Shown here: piece by piece, positions 1 through 9,802 of the stretch | Layout: each line of letters begins with the position of its first letter | Position numbering within the stretch: position 1 is the stretch's first letter | Assembly (NCBI GenBank): GCA_024364735.1 | Contig: JAGFNQ010001631.1 | Span: forward strand, 310,462 to 374,461 | Direction of reading: 5' to 3' | Source: Boesenbergia rotunda | Lineage: Eukaryota > Streptophyta > Magnoliopsida > Zingiberales > Zingiberaceae | DNA length: 64,000 nt | Position numbers and translations under genes: made by a program | Notes under the pieces: model-generated | What the model saw: the letters and a program-made list of their open reading frames with translations, nothing else | Told to the model about the DNA's origin: nothing | The model's database searches: none

Positions 1-2
1 AT

Positions 3-1268
3 GGGCTTCATTCGATTGATGAAAAGGTCGAGAATCGCGACCTTGTGAGGTATGTCTTGAAAGTCTTTCCAAGGAATGCTTTGTGGTCATCCATGGTGGA
101 TGCCTACAAAATTTCCAAGGATCTATCCATTGTAAAGTTAGATGATTTATTTTGTGAGATGGAATTGCATGAAATGGCTAACAAAGGCCCCAAGGAGAAG
201 GGGATTGCCTTAGTTGCAGGGGACCGAATCAACAAGAAGAAGAAGGAGAAGAAGAAGGAGAAGGAAGTCTCTTCATCTTCATCCTCTTCCGAATCCAAGT
301 CCGATTCCGAGGAAGATGGCAGCGGTTCTTCTTCCTCCGAGATGGCGAACTTCGTGAGAAGAATGATGAGAAGGGGTCGACGCTTCAAGAGTAGAGGTAA
401 CTCTAGTGAATCCAAACTTGATAAAACTAATGCATCTTGCTTTGAGTGTGGTAGGAAAGGGCACTTCAAGAATAAATGCCCGAAACTAAAGAAGAAGGAG
501 GAGAAATCCAAAAAAAAAGAAGAAAAATCCAAGAAGAAGAAGAAGGCTTTGAAGGTCACTTGGGATGAGTCATCCTCAAGCTCATCCGATGAAGAGAAGG
601 AGGAGAAGAGCACTAGGCATGTGGCAATCATGGCTCTTGGAGAGGAGAGCAGTGATGAATCTTCGAGTTCCTCAAACGCGGCTTCATCATCTTCGGATGA
701 TGAAGAGGTAACTTCTCCCGAACTTGAAAAGTTTTATAGAGCAATTGCATGTTTAACTAGTATGCTTAAGAAGTCTAAAAATAAGGTTAAAGCATTGCAA
801 TTAGAAATTGATCAATTGAAGGTATCTAGGGATGATGACATTGATGATTTGCATGTTGAATTGTTAGAGGATGAAATTAAATCATTGAAACATGAGATTG
901 AAATTTTGAAATCCTCTAAGGTTGAGGAAGTAAATGATTTGCATGATAACTTGCTAGTAGAAGAGAACAAATCATTGAAGAGTGAAGTTGAGAAGCTCAA
1001 GAATATTCTTGGGAAGTTCTCAACTAGCTCTAAGACCCTAGATATGATCCTAAATGCCCAAAGGGCAGTTTACAATAGGGCCGGTATTGGTTACCAACCT
1101 AAAGAACCCTCATTCGTGTCTTTGATGTCTAGGACTGATATGAGACAATCTAGGACACCCAAGACTCAAAAGAAAGTTGTCAAGGCATGGGTGCCTAAGT
1201 CATGTTTAGTTGATGCTTTAGGTCCCAAGGTTTGGGTACCTAAAAGTTCTATTTTTCGAATTGTGTAG
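3..1268 (+). CDS. gag: gag of element A (C-terminal part), capsid/nucleocapsid with CCHC knuckle
   Basis: This frame is open from the window edge, so the real start lies upstream; the ATG/GTG codons near base 45 are internal. The N-terminal end matches the copia gag capsid region (UBN2-like), with VENRDLVRYVL and SMVDAYKISKDLS motifs repeated in gags E, F and L of this window. Lys- and Ser/Glu-rich stretches follow, then one CX2CX4HX4C zinc knuckle (CFECGRKGHFKNKC, near base 440-480) that binds genomic RNA, a second Ser/Asp-rich stretch, and a Leu/Lys/Glu heptad-rich probable coiled coil (about 730-1020). The C-terminus carries the WVPK motif typical of SIRE-type gags just before protease. 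It ends at TAG 1266-1268, in the same frame as pol. Confidence 0.9.
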   Translation, partial: GLHSIDEKVENRDLVRYVLKVFPRNALWSSMVDAYKISKDLSIVKLDDLFCEMELHEMANKGPKEKGIALVAGDRINKKKKEKKKEKEVSSSSSSSESKSDSEEDGSGSSSSEMANFVRRMMRRGRRFKSRGNSSESKLDKTNASCFECGRKGHFKNKCPKLKKKEEKSKKKEEKSKKKKKALKVTWDESSSSSSDEEKEEKSTRHVAIMALGEESSDESSSSSNAASSSSDDEEVTSPELEKFYRAIACLTSMLKKSKNKVKALQLEIDQLKVSRDDDIDDLHVELLEDEIKSLKHEIEILKSSKVEEVNDLHDNLLVEENKSLKSEVEKLKNILGKFSTSSKTLDMILNAQRAVYNRAGIGYQPKEPSFVSLMSRTDMRQSRTPKTQKKVVKAWVPKSCLVDALGPKVWVPKSSIFRIV

Positions 1269-4200
1269 GTTATGATTGAGGGGGAGCATCTATCAACTTG
1301 GTTCGTTGATAGTGGATGCTCCAAACACATGACCGGGGATAGATCATTGTTTACCACACTTCACAAGAAAAGTAGAGGTAATGTATCATTTGGTAACAAT
1401 GATAGTCTTAAGGTCATAGAGATAGGAGACATTCAAATATCCGAATGTCTTAGAATTTCAAATGTTCTTCTAGTCAAGGGGATGAAATTTAATCTCCTAA
1501 GTGTGAGTCAATAGTGTGACACGGGTTACGCAATTGACTTCCAACCAAGTCAATGTCTAGTTAGACAACATGACACCTTGGACACGGTACTAGTAGGAGC
1601 AAGAGTAGACAATATTTATCAAGTTTCATTTAAAAGTGGTACTAATGCTTTTGCTAAGTGTCTCATGTCAAAAGAAGAAGAGTCCACCCTTTGGCACCGG
1701 AGGTTAGCACATGTTAACATGAAGAACATCCGGAAGTTGGCCAACAAGATACTAGTCTGTGGCTTACCAAGCATCAAGTATGAGAAAGACAAACTTTGTG
1801 ATGCATGTCAAATGGGTAAGCAAACAAAATCTGCACATAAAGGTAAAAGCGATGTATGTACTTCCAATGCATTAGATTTACTTCATATGGATCTATTTGA
1901 TTGTAGTATCATCATATCATTGAATGGAAGTAGATATTGCTTTGTTATCATTGATGATTTTACTAGGTATACATGGACTTACTTTTTAAAATATAAGGAC
2001 CAAACCTTAGATATCTTCATTTCTTTTTGTAGAAGAGTTGAAAATGAAAAATCATCAACCATTAAGACAATTAGAAGTGATCATGGAGGTGAATTTCAAA
2101 ATCAAAGGTTTTTAGAATTTTGTCAAGATAGAGGTTATAAGCATGAGTTCTCTACTCCTAGAATACCACAACAAAATGGTGTTGTAGAGAGGAAGAACCG
2201 TGTTTTACAAGAGGCTGCACGAAGCATGCTCAATGAGTACTCACTACCGAGTTACTTGTGGGCTGAAGCTGTAAATACAGCTTGCTATGTGCAAAATCGG
2301 GTCCTCATTCATAGGTTTCTAGGAAAGACTCCCCATGAACTTTGGTTTGGGAAACCACCTACGGTTAAACACCTTAGGGTGTTTGGTTGTAAGGTGTTCG
2401 TTCTAAACACCAAGGATCACCTTGGAAAGTTCACGGCAAAGGCTGATGAAGGGATACTAGTCGGGCACTCCCTCGTTAGCAAAGCCTACCGAGTCTACAA
2501 CAAGAAATCTAAATTAGTTGAAGAGTCTTCTGATGTGGTTTTTGAAGAAATTCCAAAATCAAGTGACCAATCAGAAAATGTAGAAGGAGTCCAACTTGAA
2601 CTTAGGAGACTAAGTTTGAATGAAACTCCAAGTGTTCTTGATGGTGATGAGTCTGATGACGGTGAACCTAGACAACCCATTGATCAGCCAGATCCTGAGG
2701 CTGGACTTGTATCTAGTGAACCCGTTCAAGAAGCACCACCAACTCCTAGGCAAAGTAGATTAGCCTCTAGTCATCCCCAAGACCAAATTGTTGGAGACAT
2801 TCATCATGGGGTTAGAACTAGATTATTCTTTCGGAATGAGGCTAATGAAGTTGCCTTAATTTCCGAAATTGAACCTAGGAAAATTGATGAAGCATTAAAT
2901 GATCCCGATTGGATCATTGCAGTGCAAGATGAACTAGGTCAATTCGAAAGGAGTCAAGTTTGGGACTTAGTCCCTAGACCCAAGAAGACCTTCATTATTG
3001 GAACCAAATGGGTCTTCAAGAACAAATTGAACCATAAGGGAGAAATCATTAGAAACAAGGCATGCTTAGTAGCTAAGGGCTACAGTCAAGTTGAAGGCCT
3101 TGATTATGATGAGACCTATGCTCCTGTGGCACGATTAGAATCCATCCGATTGATGTTTGCATTTGCAGCACATCGTGGCTTCAAGCTATACCAAATGGAT
3201 GTCAAATCGGCCTTTCTAAATGGTTTGATTAGAGAAGAGGTCTATGTCGAACAACCTCCGGGGTTTGAGAGTATCGAATTTCCAAACCACGTGTTCAAGC
3301 TCAAAAAAGTACTTTATAGCCTTAAACAAGCACCCCGAGCTTGGTATGAGCGGTTGTCGACATTCCTAATTGAGAAGGGCTTTGTTAGAGGCCAAATAGA
3401 CCCTACACTATTTCTACGAAGAGATGGTGACAATATTTTTGTAGCCCAAGTATATGTCGATGACATAATTTGTGGCTCAAACAATAAGAGCTATTTGAAT
3501 GAGTTTATTGGACACATGGATAATGAATTTGAGATGAGTCTAGTGGGAGAGTTGACTTTCTTCCTTGGACTCGAAATCAAGCAAACTCATGATGGGATCC
3601 ATGTGCACCAATCGAAATACACACAAGAAATGCTTCGAAAATTTAATATGAGTGATTCAAAAGAGGTAATCACTCTCATGGCTACAAACACAAGATTAGA
3701 CAATGATGAGAGTGGTAAACCCATTGATTTGACTCAATATCGAAGCATGATAGGCAGTTTGCTATACCTTACAGCTAGTCGACCTGATATACTATTTGCT
3801 GTGGGTATGTGCGCTAGGTATCAAGTTTGTGCTAAGGAATTTCACCTAATCGCTGTTAAGCGAATTTTGAGATATCTCAAAGGCACAATTGGAGTCGATC
3901 TATGGTACCCCTGTACCGAATCATTTGATTTAATTGGCTATACGGATTCCTACTACGCTGGATGTAAGTTGGACCGGAAAACCACAAGTGGGGGTTGCCA
4001 ATTCTTAGGTTCGTCCTTAGTAAGTTGGTCAAGTCGGAAGCAACATTGTGTTGCTCTCTCCACGACCGAGGCAGAATATATCGCCATGGGAGAGAGTGTA
4101 TCACAATTATTATGGATGATACATACTTTAGAGGACTATGGATTGCGTTACAAGGGTGTGCAAGTGTTATGTGATAACATAAGCACAATTAACTTAACCA

Positions 4201-4397
4201 AGAATCCAATCCATCATTCTAGGACCAAACATATTGAGGTGTGTCACCACTTCATTAGGGATCATGTAGTTAGGGGAGATAATGTACTCTCTCATGTAGA
4301 GTCCAAATCAAACCTAGCTAACATTTTCACTAAACCACTCCCTGAAAATGAATTTAGTTTCCTAAGACAGGAGTTGGGAATGTGTCGTGCTTTATGA
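1269..4397 (+). pseudogene. pol: pol of element A: protease, integrase, reverse transcriptase, RNase H (one internal TAG)
   Basis: The frame is the same as gag. Protease is seen as WFVDSGCSKHMTGD near 1310 (active-site D-S-G). The pre-integrase zinc domain follows (LWHRRLAH ... CDACQ, about 1690-1810). The integrase catalytic triad is visible as LHMDLFD near 1885, SDHGGEF near 2076 and QNGVVERKN near 2170. Reverse transcriptase spans about 3000-3700, with YVDDI near 3450. RNase H is marked by ALSTTEAEYIAMGE near 4055 and by the C-terminal HHSRTKHIEVCHHFIRDH. The only lesion is TAG at 1512-1514, between protease and pre-integrase, where the homologous element E has Leu; the reading continues in frame. 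The true stop is TGA at 4395. Whether the TAG kills the copy or is read through cannot be told. Confidence 0.93.
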
Positions 4398-4917
4398 ATT
4401 TCAAATTGCATTCAAACCCTTCATGATTATTTCGAAATTGTTGGGAAACAATTGGGTAACTTTGAGAACATCTCACACAAACTATAAGGTTTACCAAAAC
4501 GTTTTTGTTTGCTAGATATGGGGTGAGATGTTAGGATCAACTAAATTTCTCAAAATGTCAATGCATCCCTTGAGAAATTAAGTTGACGAGATAATAATCA
4601 CTGTGGTGACCAAGTATGGGGAAAACCATTGCATAACATATGTGTATATGGCTCCATGATCATACTTGGACATTCCAATCAAGGAAACTTGATTGGAACA
4701 CTGGATTTGATACAAACTTAGTTGAAATTGCTTGAATGATTGTTGCTTGAGTTTGACTCCATTTGGATGGATCAAAGTGATTGTTGAATCTATAAGGACT
4801 TTTGATCCTTGTTCAGGGATCAGTCATGAGATCATGTCCGAGTACGATAAATTTCACCAGGTCTCGTTGGAAAGTTTCAGGAAATCTGAAACTGAACATT
4901 TCAGGGAGTATCAGGAA
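4398..4917 (+). other. Non-coding spacer after pol of element A
   Basis: There is no coding frame of note. It contains the conserved stem-loop at 4467-4532 and an AT-rich stretch; the dyad array begins at its right edge. Confidence 0.6.
4467..4532 (+). other. Conserved stem-loop, copy 1 (after pol of A)
   Basis: AACATCTCAC (4467-4476) pairs perfectly over 10 bp with GTGAGATGTT (4523-4532) around a 46-nt loop. The same outer stem occurs at six other places in related elements of this window. The function is unknown. Confidence 0.65.
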
Positions 4918-5340
4918 CCCTGATCGGTCACCGGACCGATCAGGCAGAGGGCTGATTGGTCCCCGGACCGATCTGGCTCCTTCCTATGGTGATCGGTCCA
5001 CAGACCGATCAGCGAGGCAAGCAGTGACTTTCCGAAATTTTGACCAAGTGTACTGAGCTAGCCTGGATCGGTCCCCGGACCGATCTGGCACCCTATGGTG
5101 ATCGGTCTACAGACCGATCAGGGAACTCAGAGGTTTCTCTCCGGATCCTACTGTTCGTGTCCTGATCGATCAGCCGACCGATCAGGAGCGCGCCTGATCG
5201 GTCACCCGACCGATCAGGCCCGACTCAGTCCGATCAGGCCATCGCCTGAACGGTCTGGGTGCTATCTGATCGAACGGTGATCCGTTCAGATGCATTAAAA
5301 TCTGGTTGGTGGACCGATCCACCAACCGATTAACTCCTCC
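4918..5340 (+). repeat. Dyad array upstream of ORF3 (GATCGGTC ... GACCGATC)
   Basis: About ten short inverted repeats of the form TGATCGGTC-(4 to 6 nt)-GACCGATCAG are spaced 20-60 bp apart. Loops differ (accg, cccg, caca, taca, accc) while the arms stay nearly constant. The same dyad word recurs in this element's LTR at 8270-8775 but in no other element here. The position, just 5' of the ORF3 leader, suggests a cis-regulatory role, which is an inference. Confidence 0.85.
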
Positions 5341-5586
5341 CAAAACCCCTCCTTGCCGAACCCTAGCGCTGAAACCTCCCACTTGCGCCTCTTCATTCTG
5401 TGCGAGAGTGTTCCTGCGTCTCCCTCCTCCTCACACGTGCGAGTTCTTGCGAAGGCTTCTACGGACGTTTCCTTGCTCTCTGCAAGTTCTCTTGTGCTCG
5501 AAGTCTTCTGCGTCTCTGTCTTGCGCTGCAAGCTTCTCCCGCGTAACTTCTTCTTCCAGTTTTGCGATCCTTTCAAATCAACTTCA
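5341..5586 (+). promoter_or_regulatory. Putative promoter-proximal leader (5' UTR) of ORF3, element A
   Basis: This is a C/T-rich, coding-poor stretch with leader-like composition (cccaaaacccctcc, aaccctagcg, tctcttgtgctcg), running from the dyad array to the ATG at 5587. No convincing TATA box is seen; the nearest AT-rich word is cattaaaatc near 5291. The equivalent region of element B (about 53405-53620) has the same order: dyads, a leader containing ccctaggttt, then a short first exon. Confidence 0.4.
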
Positions 5587-7150
5587 ATGGCACCAAAGTA
5601 AGTTTTTGATTCAGTCTATGATTATACATATGAAGCTAATCATGTTTTGGTGTTCGTGCCGTGATCTTCTTGTGTTGGCCATGACCTTCTCTTTTCAATA
5701 TCTTACCTTGGATCAAATCTCTTATCTTATGATCAACTCCATCTTATATTCACTCTATGATTATCACGTTATGATCAAATCTCTATTCCTTTATCCAACT
5801 GTGTCTTGATCACGTTCTCTGATTGGGTTTAACCTTATCTTGATAATGGTTGCTTAATTTCAACTCTTTAGAAAGTCTTCTAAGGGTAAGGAACCTTTGG
5901 TGGAAAGCTCCAAGGGCATAGGCCCTTCAATATCTACACCTTCTCCAAGGCCTCCACCACCTCTACATACTCGATTTCCGAATGTCACTCTTGCATTAAA
6001 TTTCGAGTGGCACAATTTCAAATTAATGCCATGTCGAACTATAGATCAATCCTTTATCTATGAACATTGCCCGACTGTCCGACAAGTTATCACACATTAT
6101 AATCTTCAATCCATTCTTTACCTTGAGAGGTCGATCAACCTTGACTTGGTCTCTGAATTCTATAACAACATGGTGAGTGGAGAGGGCACGGGGTGGAGGA
6201 CCCGTGTTGCTGGTATTGATCTTGATTTTAATCGATCTATTTTCACTGATTTTCTCGGCTGTCGCCGGTCAGAAAATGATTTCTTTCTCTACCCTTATCC
6301 TCCTACTCCCCTTCCGGTTCCCTTCGATGAAGTGACTCTTGATTCCATCTACGAGTACTTTCTAGGCCATCCCAGGCCAAGGTGTTCCGGTGAGCGCACC
6401 CGTGACTTTCCCACATTTCCTGCTCTTCGCCTTTCCCCTGATGACTATGTGTTGTTTAAAATCATCACCAATTGTCTCCTTCCAACTACTTCGAAACACC
6501 TTGATGAGATTCAACCGTTCCACTGCTTGATGCTCTACGGGATGCATCAGTAGTTAGACTTTGACCCAGTGGCTTCGGTCTATTTCTCTATCATCATCCA
6601 CAGTATGTCGTCCTTCCAGTCAGTCTATATGCCATTTGGCCATATCATCACTGCCTGGCTGGAGTCGGTTGGCATCGACGTTTCACAGGGCCGCATTGTG
6701 CCCATGGTTCGCCAGGACTGCCGTCTGGACCGCCGCATGCTTGCTCAGTCCGGTATTGTTCTCGGGCCCCAGGGGCTAAGGTGGAAGGATCACAGACGTG
6801 AGGGAGAGCTACAGAGAGCAGCTCATGACCAAGAGCCGCCAGCTGCTACTGCCGACTACGATGAGTGGGCCCCTGATCTACGCTGGCAGGTTGCGGAGAT
6901 AGAGCAGATGATGGAGCACGAGTTGCATATCTCCGAGCTCTGGCGACAGGAGGTCCGCTCAGAGTGTCAGTCTTTCGATCGCCGTCTCGATGCTCTAGCC
7001 TCTGATGTCTCTGAGATGCGCTCATTCCAGGCCAGATGGTATGAAGAGTGGTATCATCATACATTTCCTGATGGTGCATCTCCCAGTGGCCCTTCACCAG
7101 GAGATATCATATACATTGACAATTCAGACGATGATCCAGCTGACGATTGA
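5587..7150 (+). CDS. ORF3 of element A: spliced post-pol accessory protein (plant retrotransposon ORF of unknown role)
   Basis: Exon 1 is only 11 coding bases (ATGGCACCAAA, 5587-5597), followed by gtaagt. The intron is 5598-5871 (274 nt, T-rich end, ctctttag). Exon 2 starts at 5872 and the phase fits, giving a start of MAPKKSSKGK. The main body (about 5950-6700) is a globular region with motifs shared with the ORF3s of elements B and L: INLDL.SEFY, FLGCR, the TLDSIYEYF...HPR type, a LLP...K block and VYMPFGHII. It resembles what I recall as the 'putative plant transposon protein' (Transposase_32-like) family; this is family recall, not a search. The C-terminal third is Glu/Arg-rich and helical (coiled-coil-like, 6880-7060) with an acidic end (DDDPADD). 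One TAG at 6551-6553 interrupts the frame, which otherwise runs to TGA 7148-7150. It occupies the position of the env-like ORF of SIRE elements, but I see no clear signal peptide or membrane segment. Confidence 0.72.
5598..5871 (+). other. Predicted intron in ORF3 of element A
   Basis: It has GT-AG ends, a strong donor (AAA|gtaagt), a T-rich interior and acceptor ctctttag. Exon 1 leaves 2 nt and exon 2 supplies 1 nt to complete a Lys codon, so the frame is kept. Without splicing, the ATG at 5587 meets a stop at once (aag taa). Confidence 0.7.
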
Positions 7151-7706
7151 CTGCTCTATGTTCGTGTTTGATGTTTTTGACGGATGTGTACGTCCTGACT
7201 CTTGTCTGTTCTAGCAGGTTATTTGGCCTATCTTGCTTAGGATGTTGCTTGTATAAATGCTCACATGATTACTGTTTGTCGATACTTGTTGATGCTATGA
7301 TGACTACTATTTGCATACTTGCTACATTGCCATGATTATGCTTTTGATGTCATGTCCACTTGATGTATATGACCGTTATGACATGTTATAGATTCATATG
7401 ATGTATGTGATGGTTTCATCTTGATCTATCTTTTCCACATGATATCATATGCTTCGAAAACAATTCCATCGAATCTTTGTTGTTCTGGGATACCCCTAGG
7501 GTTGAGGGGGAGTTTGTTTTAAACATAACAGCCCCTCTAGCCCCTTTTCGGTGTTCGACAAAGGGGGAGAGTGTGGATTAGTTATGTTTAGGATGATCAT
7601 GTTTTAGGGGAAGGATCTGGATTCCCTTATGATTCTAAATTTGAAAAACTTGATTGAGAATCCCTAAACTTAAAGTCAGGTTGTCAAACAACAAAAATGG
7701 AGAGAT
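7151..7706 (+). other. 3' non-coding region and polypurine tract of element A
   Basis: There are no coding frames of note. It contains purine tracts gagggggag (about 7504), aaagggggagag (about 7560) and the LTR-adjacent aaaaatggagagat (7693-7706), which is the likely plus-strand primer. Such tracts lying directly before TGTTGATG mark the LTR boundary. Confidence 0.7.
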
Positions 7707-7804
7707 TGTTGATGTAGTCTAACCCTGATTGTTGTTTTGGTGTTGACACCGATTTTAGTTTAGGTGGATGATGATTAATTATGATTAAGTCCTGATCGGG
7801 GATT

Positions 7805-8265
7805 AGGCATGGTGTGGAAAATCCTAGCTTAAAGGGCTAGGTGTTGGAAAATCCTAATCTGGAGGGTTAGGTGTTGAAAATCCTAGCATGGAGGGCTAGG
7901 TGTGTGAAAAGTCCTAATTCGGAAGAGGTTGGTGAAAAGTCCTAGCTTGGAGGGCTAGGTGAAAAGTCCTAACTTGGAGGGTTAGGTGCAAATTCCCATC
8001 TTGGAGAATTAGGTGAAAAAGTCCTGGCTTGGAGGGTCAGGTGCCTAGTTTGGAGGGCTAGGTTGGATGAAGTTCTAACTCGGAAAAGTTGGGTGAAAAG
8101 TACTAGCTGGGAAGGCTGGGTGAAAAGTCCTAGCTTGGAGGGCTAGGTGAAAAGTCCTAACTTGGAGGGTTAAGTGCAAATTCTCAACTTGGAGAGTTAG
8201 ATGGTGAAATCCTTGGCTTGGAGGGCTAAGGTGGATGAATCCCTAGCTTGGAGGGCTAGGTTTGA
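7805..8265 (+). repeat. Tandem array of imperfect 25-30-bp units in LTR A
   Basis: Roughly fifteen units follow the pattern gaaaatCCTAGCttggagGGCTAGGtg. Each unit is itself a small dyad (CCTAGC ... GGCTAGG, or CCTAAC ... GGTTAGG with both arms changed together). Units are degenerate but in register. Confidence 0.85.
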
Positions 8266-8269
8266 GTCT

Positions 8270-8775
8270 CTGGATCGTTCTGGTGACCGATCAGGGATAT
8301 TGGCACGCTGCTTCTTTGTGGATCGGTCTGGTGACCGATCCAGCGAGGACTGATCGGTCTGGTGACCGATCAGGGAGCGCACAGTGAGGTTGGGACCTAC
8401 TGTGTGGCTCCTGATCGGTCTGGTGACCGATCAGGGAGCAGGCAGCTTCCTCGCTGCCTTGCTCCTGATCGGTCTGGTGACCGATCAGGGAGCGGACAGT
8501 GAGTGAGTTCACCCACGGATCATGTCCTGAACGGTCCGGTGACCAATCAGGGACTTAGGATTTGATTTCCGAGAACACTGTTCATCAGACCTGATCGGTC
8601 TGAGTGACCGATCAGGCTTCACTCTGATCGGTCCGGTGACCGATCAGGCATCACACTAATCGGTCTGGTGACCGATCAGGCTGTGTTGCCGTGAGAGCTG
8701 GGAATCCCAGCACAGAGGTGGATCGGTCTGGTGACCGATCCACAAGCCCTGGATTGGTCCGGTAACCGATCACTT
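8270..8775 (+). repeat. Dyad array in LTR A (GATCGGTCtggtGACCGATC)
   Basis: At least nine inverted repeats share the arm GATCGGTC/GACCGATC, mostly with loop tggt or cggt, separated by 20-70 bp of unrelated sequence. Several are extended by flanking complementary bases (CTCC ... GGAG). The arm word is the same as at 4918-5340 of this element. Confidence 0.88.
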
Positions 8776-9802
8776 TAATTCAAATTGCACTGTCAGACGC
8801 GATCAGAGCGTCTGATCGTATCTGATTCTCTGCACTTCACTTCTGAATCTTGATTTACTGCTTGATATGCTGCTCTAACACTCTGATTAAGCTGCAGGAG
8901 ACAGAGGAGGATTCAAACACTCAAGGAGAAGTCAATGGAGGCTTTCCTTGGAGCAGGTTTGTCCGTTTTCCATCTCAGGTTGCAACGGCCGGAGCTGCAG
9001 ACTGTAGTCGCTGACTGGAGCTTGGCTGAGGGAGCTCAGGAAGTCCAGGGAAGGCTCAGTGGTAGCTGGCGTTGGCAGTGAGGTAGCTGGAGGCTGCAGG
9101 AGATGCTGTCACCTGATGCTGAGTGGAGAAACAAAAAGGGCGGAGAAGGCTTCGTGGAGTAGTTCTGTTTTTGCGAACTGAGTCTCTTGCCGCGCCTTAA
9201 GTTCTCCACAACTTGCTTGCTGTGTTTCTGAAGCTCTCATCACCTTGAGCAAGCTACTGCATTCTTGAAGCAACCATTACTTGAGCGCTTAAAGGAGAGA
9301 ACAAGAGGCTTGGAGTCCGACAGCGGGAAGACGCGAGGAAGGGTTCCTTGCGTGAGATCGTCGCTGGGTGGAGCTCGGGATAGCTTGCTGTGTTCTTGTC
9401 TTTGCTGAGTGCTTGAGTAAGATCCTTCCTATTGTTTCATTGTGCTTAAACATATATTTGTGATTGAAACGTTGTGGAGAGGTTTCTCCACCGAGAAGGA
9501 GGTTGTCTTTTATCCGGTGTTAACCGGGGCTTAATCTGCCGACGATCAAGGGATCGCCCACCTTAAGGGCACGCCAAGAAGTAGGGACAAGTTATCCCCG
9601 AACCTTGTAAACCCTCCTTGTTAGCGATCTTGCTAGTTGTGTTTATTTTGCTTTCGTTTCTGTTTTTAGTTTTCTGCACACTCTGTTTTCTACTCTTTCC
9701 GCTGTGCTACTGATATCTGAGTTGCAGAAACTTCATAAGTGTTTAAAGTCGAAGTGATTGGCTATATTCACCCCCCCCCTCTCTAGCCATCTGTTTCCAA
9801 CA

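Larger units (their letters stand above)
1..9802 (+). mobile_element. Ty1/copia retrotransposon A, SIRE-like layout, 5' end outside window
   Basis: Order seen is gag, protease, integrase, reverse transcriptase, RNase H, a dyad array, an extra ORF3, a polypurine tract and a 3' LTR. Integrase lying before reverse transcriptase defines Ty1/copia; a long element with an extra ORF after pol resembles the SIRE/Maximus lineage, which is an inference. The 5' LTR and the gag N-terminus lie left of the window. The right end is fixed because the gag of another copia element (H) starts abruptly at 9803. The coding regions are nearly intact, with three in-frame TAG codons as the only breaks, so this is among the youngest insertions here. 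The TSD cannot be checked because the left end is missing. Confidence 0.93.
7707..9802 (+). repeat. 3' LTR of element A (about 2.1 kb)
   Basis: It starts TGTTGATG right after a polypurine tract and ends ...CCAACA, immediately followed by the gag of element H. Near the 3' end is the motif ttcaccccccccc-tctag seen at LTR ends of other copia elements here (for example 41740, 47355, 44930). Inside are a 25-30-bp tandem array (7805-8265) and a dyad array (8270-8775). Only one LTR of this element is in the window, so LTR identity cannot be measured. Confidence 0.88.

Noticed and set aside
104..631. 175-codon minus-strand frame over gag of A
   Set aside because: It is the antisense of the Lys/Ser/Glu-rich gag stretch and rich in Phe/Ser; a composition artefact.
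4802..5280. Short open frames in the dyad region
   Set aside because: They translate the dyad words (repeated DRS, TDR, GPRTD strings); no independent coding signal.
5872..7150. Calling ORF3 a DNA transposase
   Set aside because: Although the related family has 'transposase' in its name, no DDE/DDD triad is visible and the ORF lies within a retrotransposon.
5872..7150. Calling ORF3 an envelope protein
   Set aside because: Only the position is env-like; no signal peptide, membrane span or cleavage site is evident.
8270..8775. CRISPR-like spacing of repeats
   Set aside because: Repeats are short dyads of variable spacing inside a plant LTR, with no uniform spacers and no cas genes.
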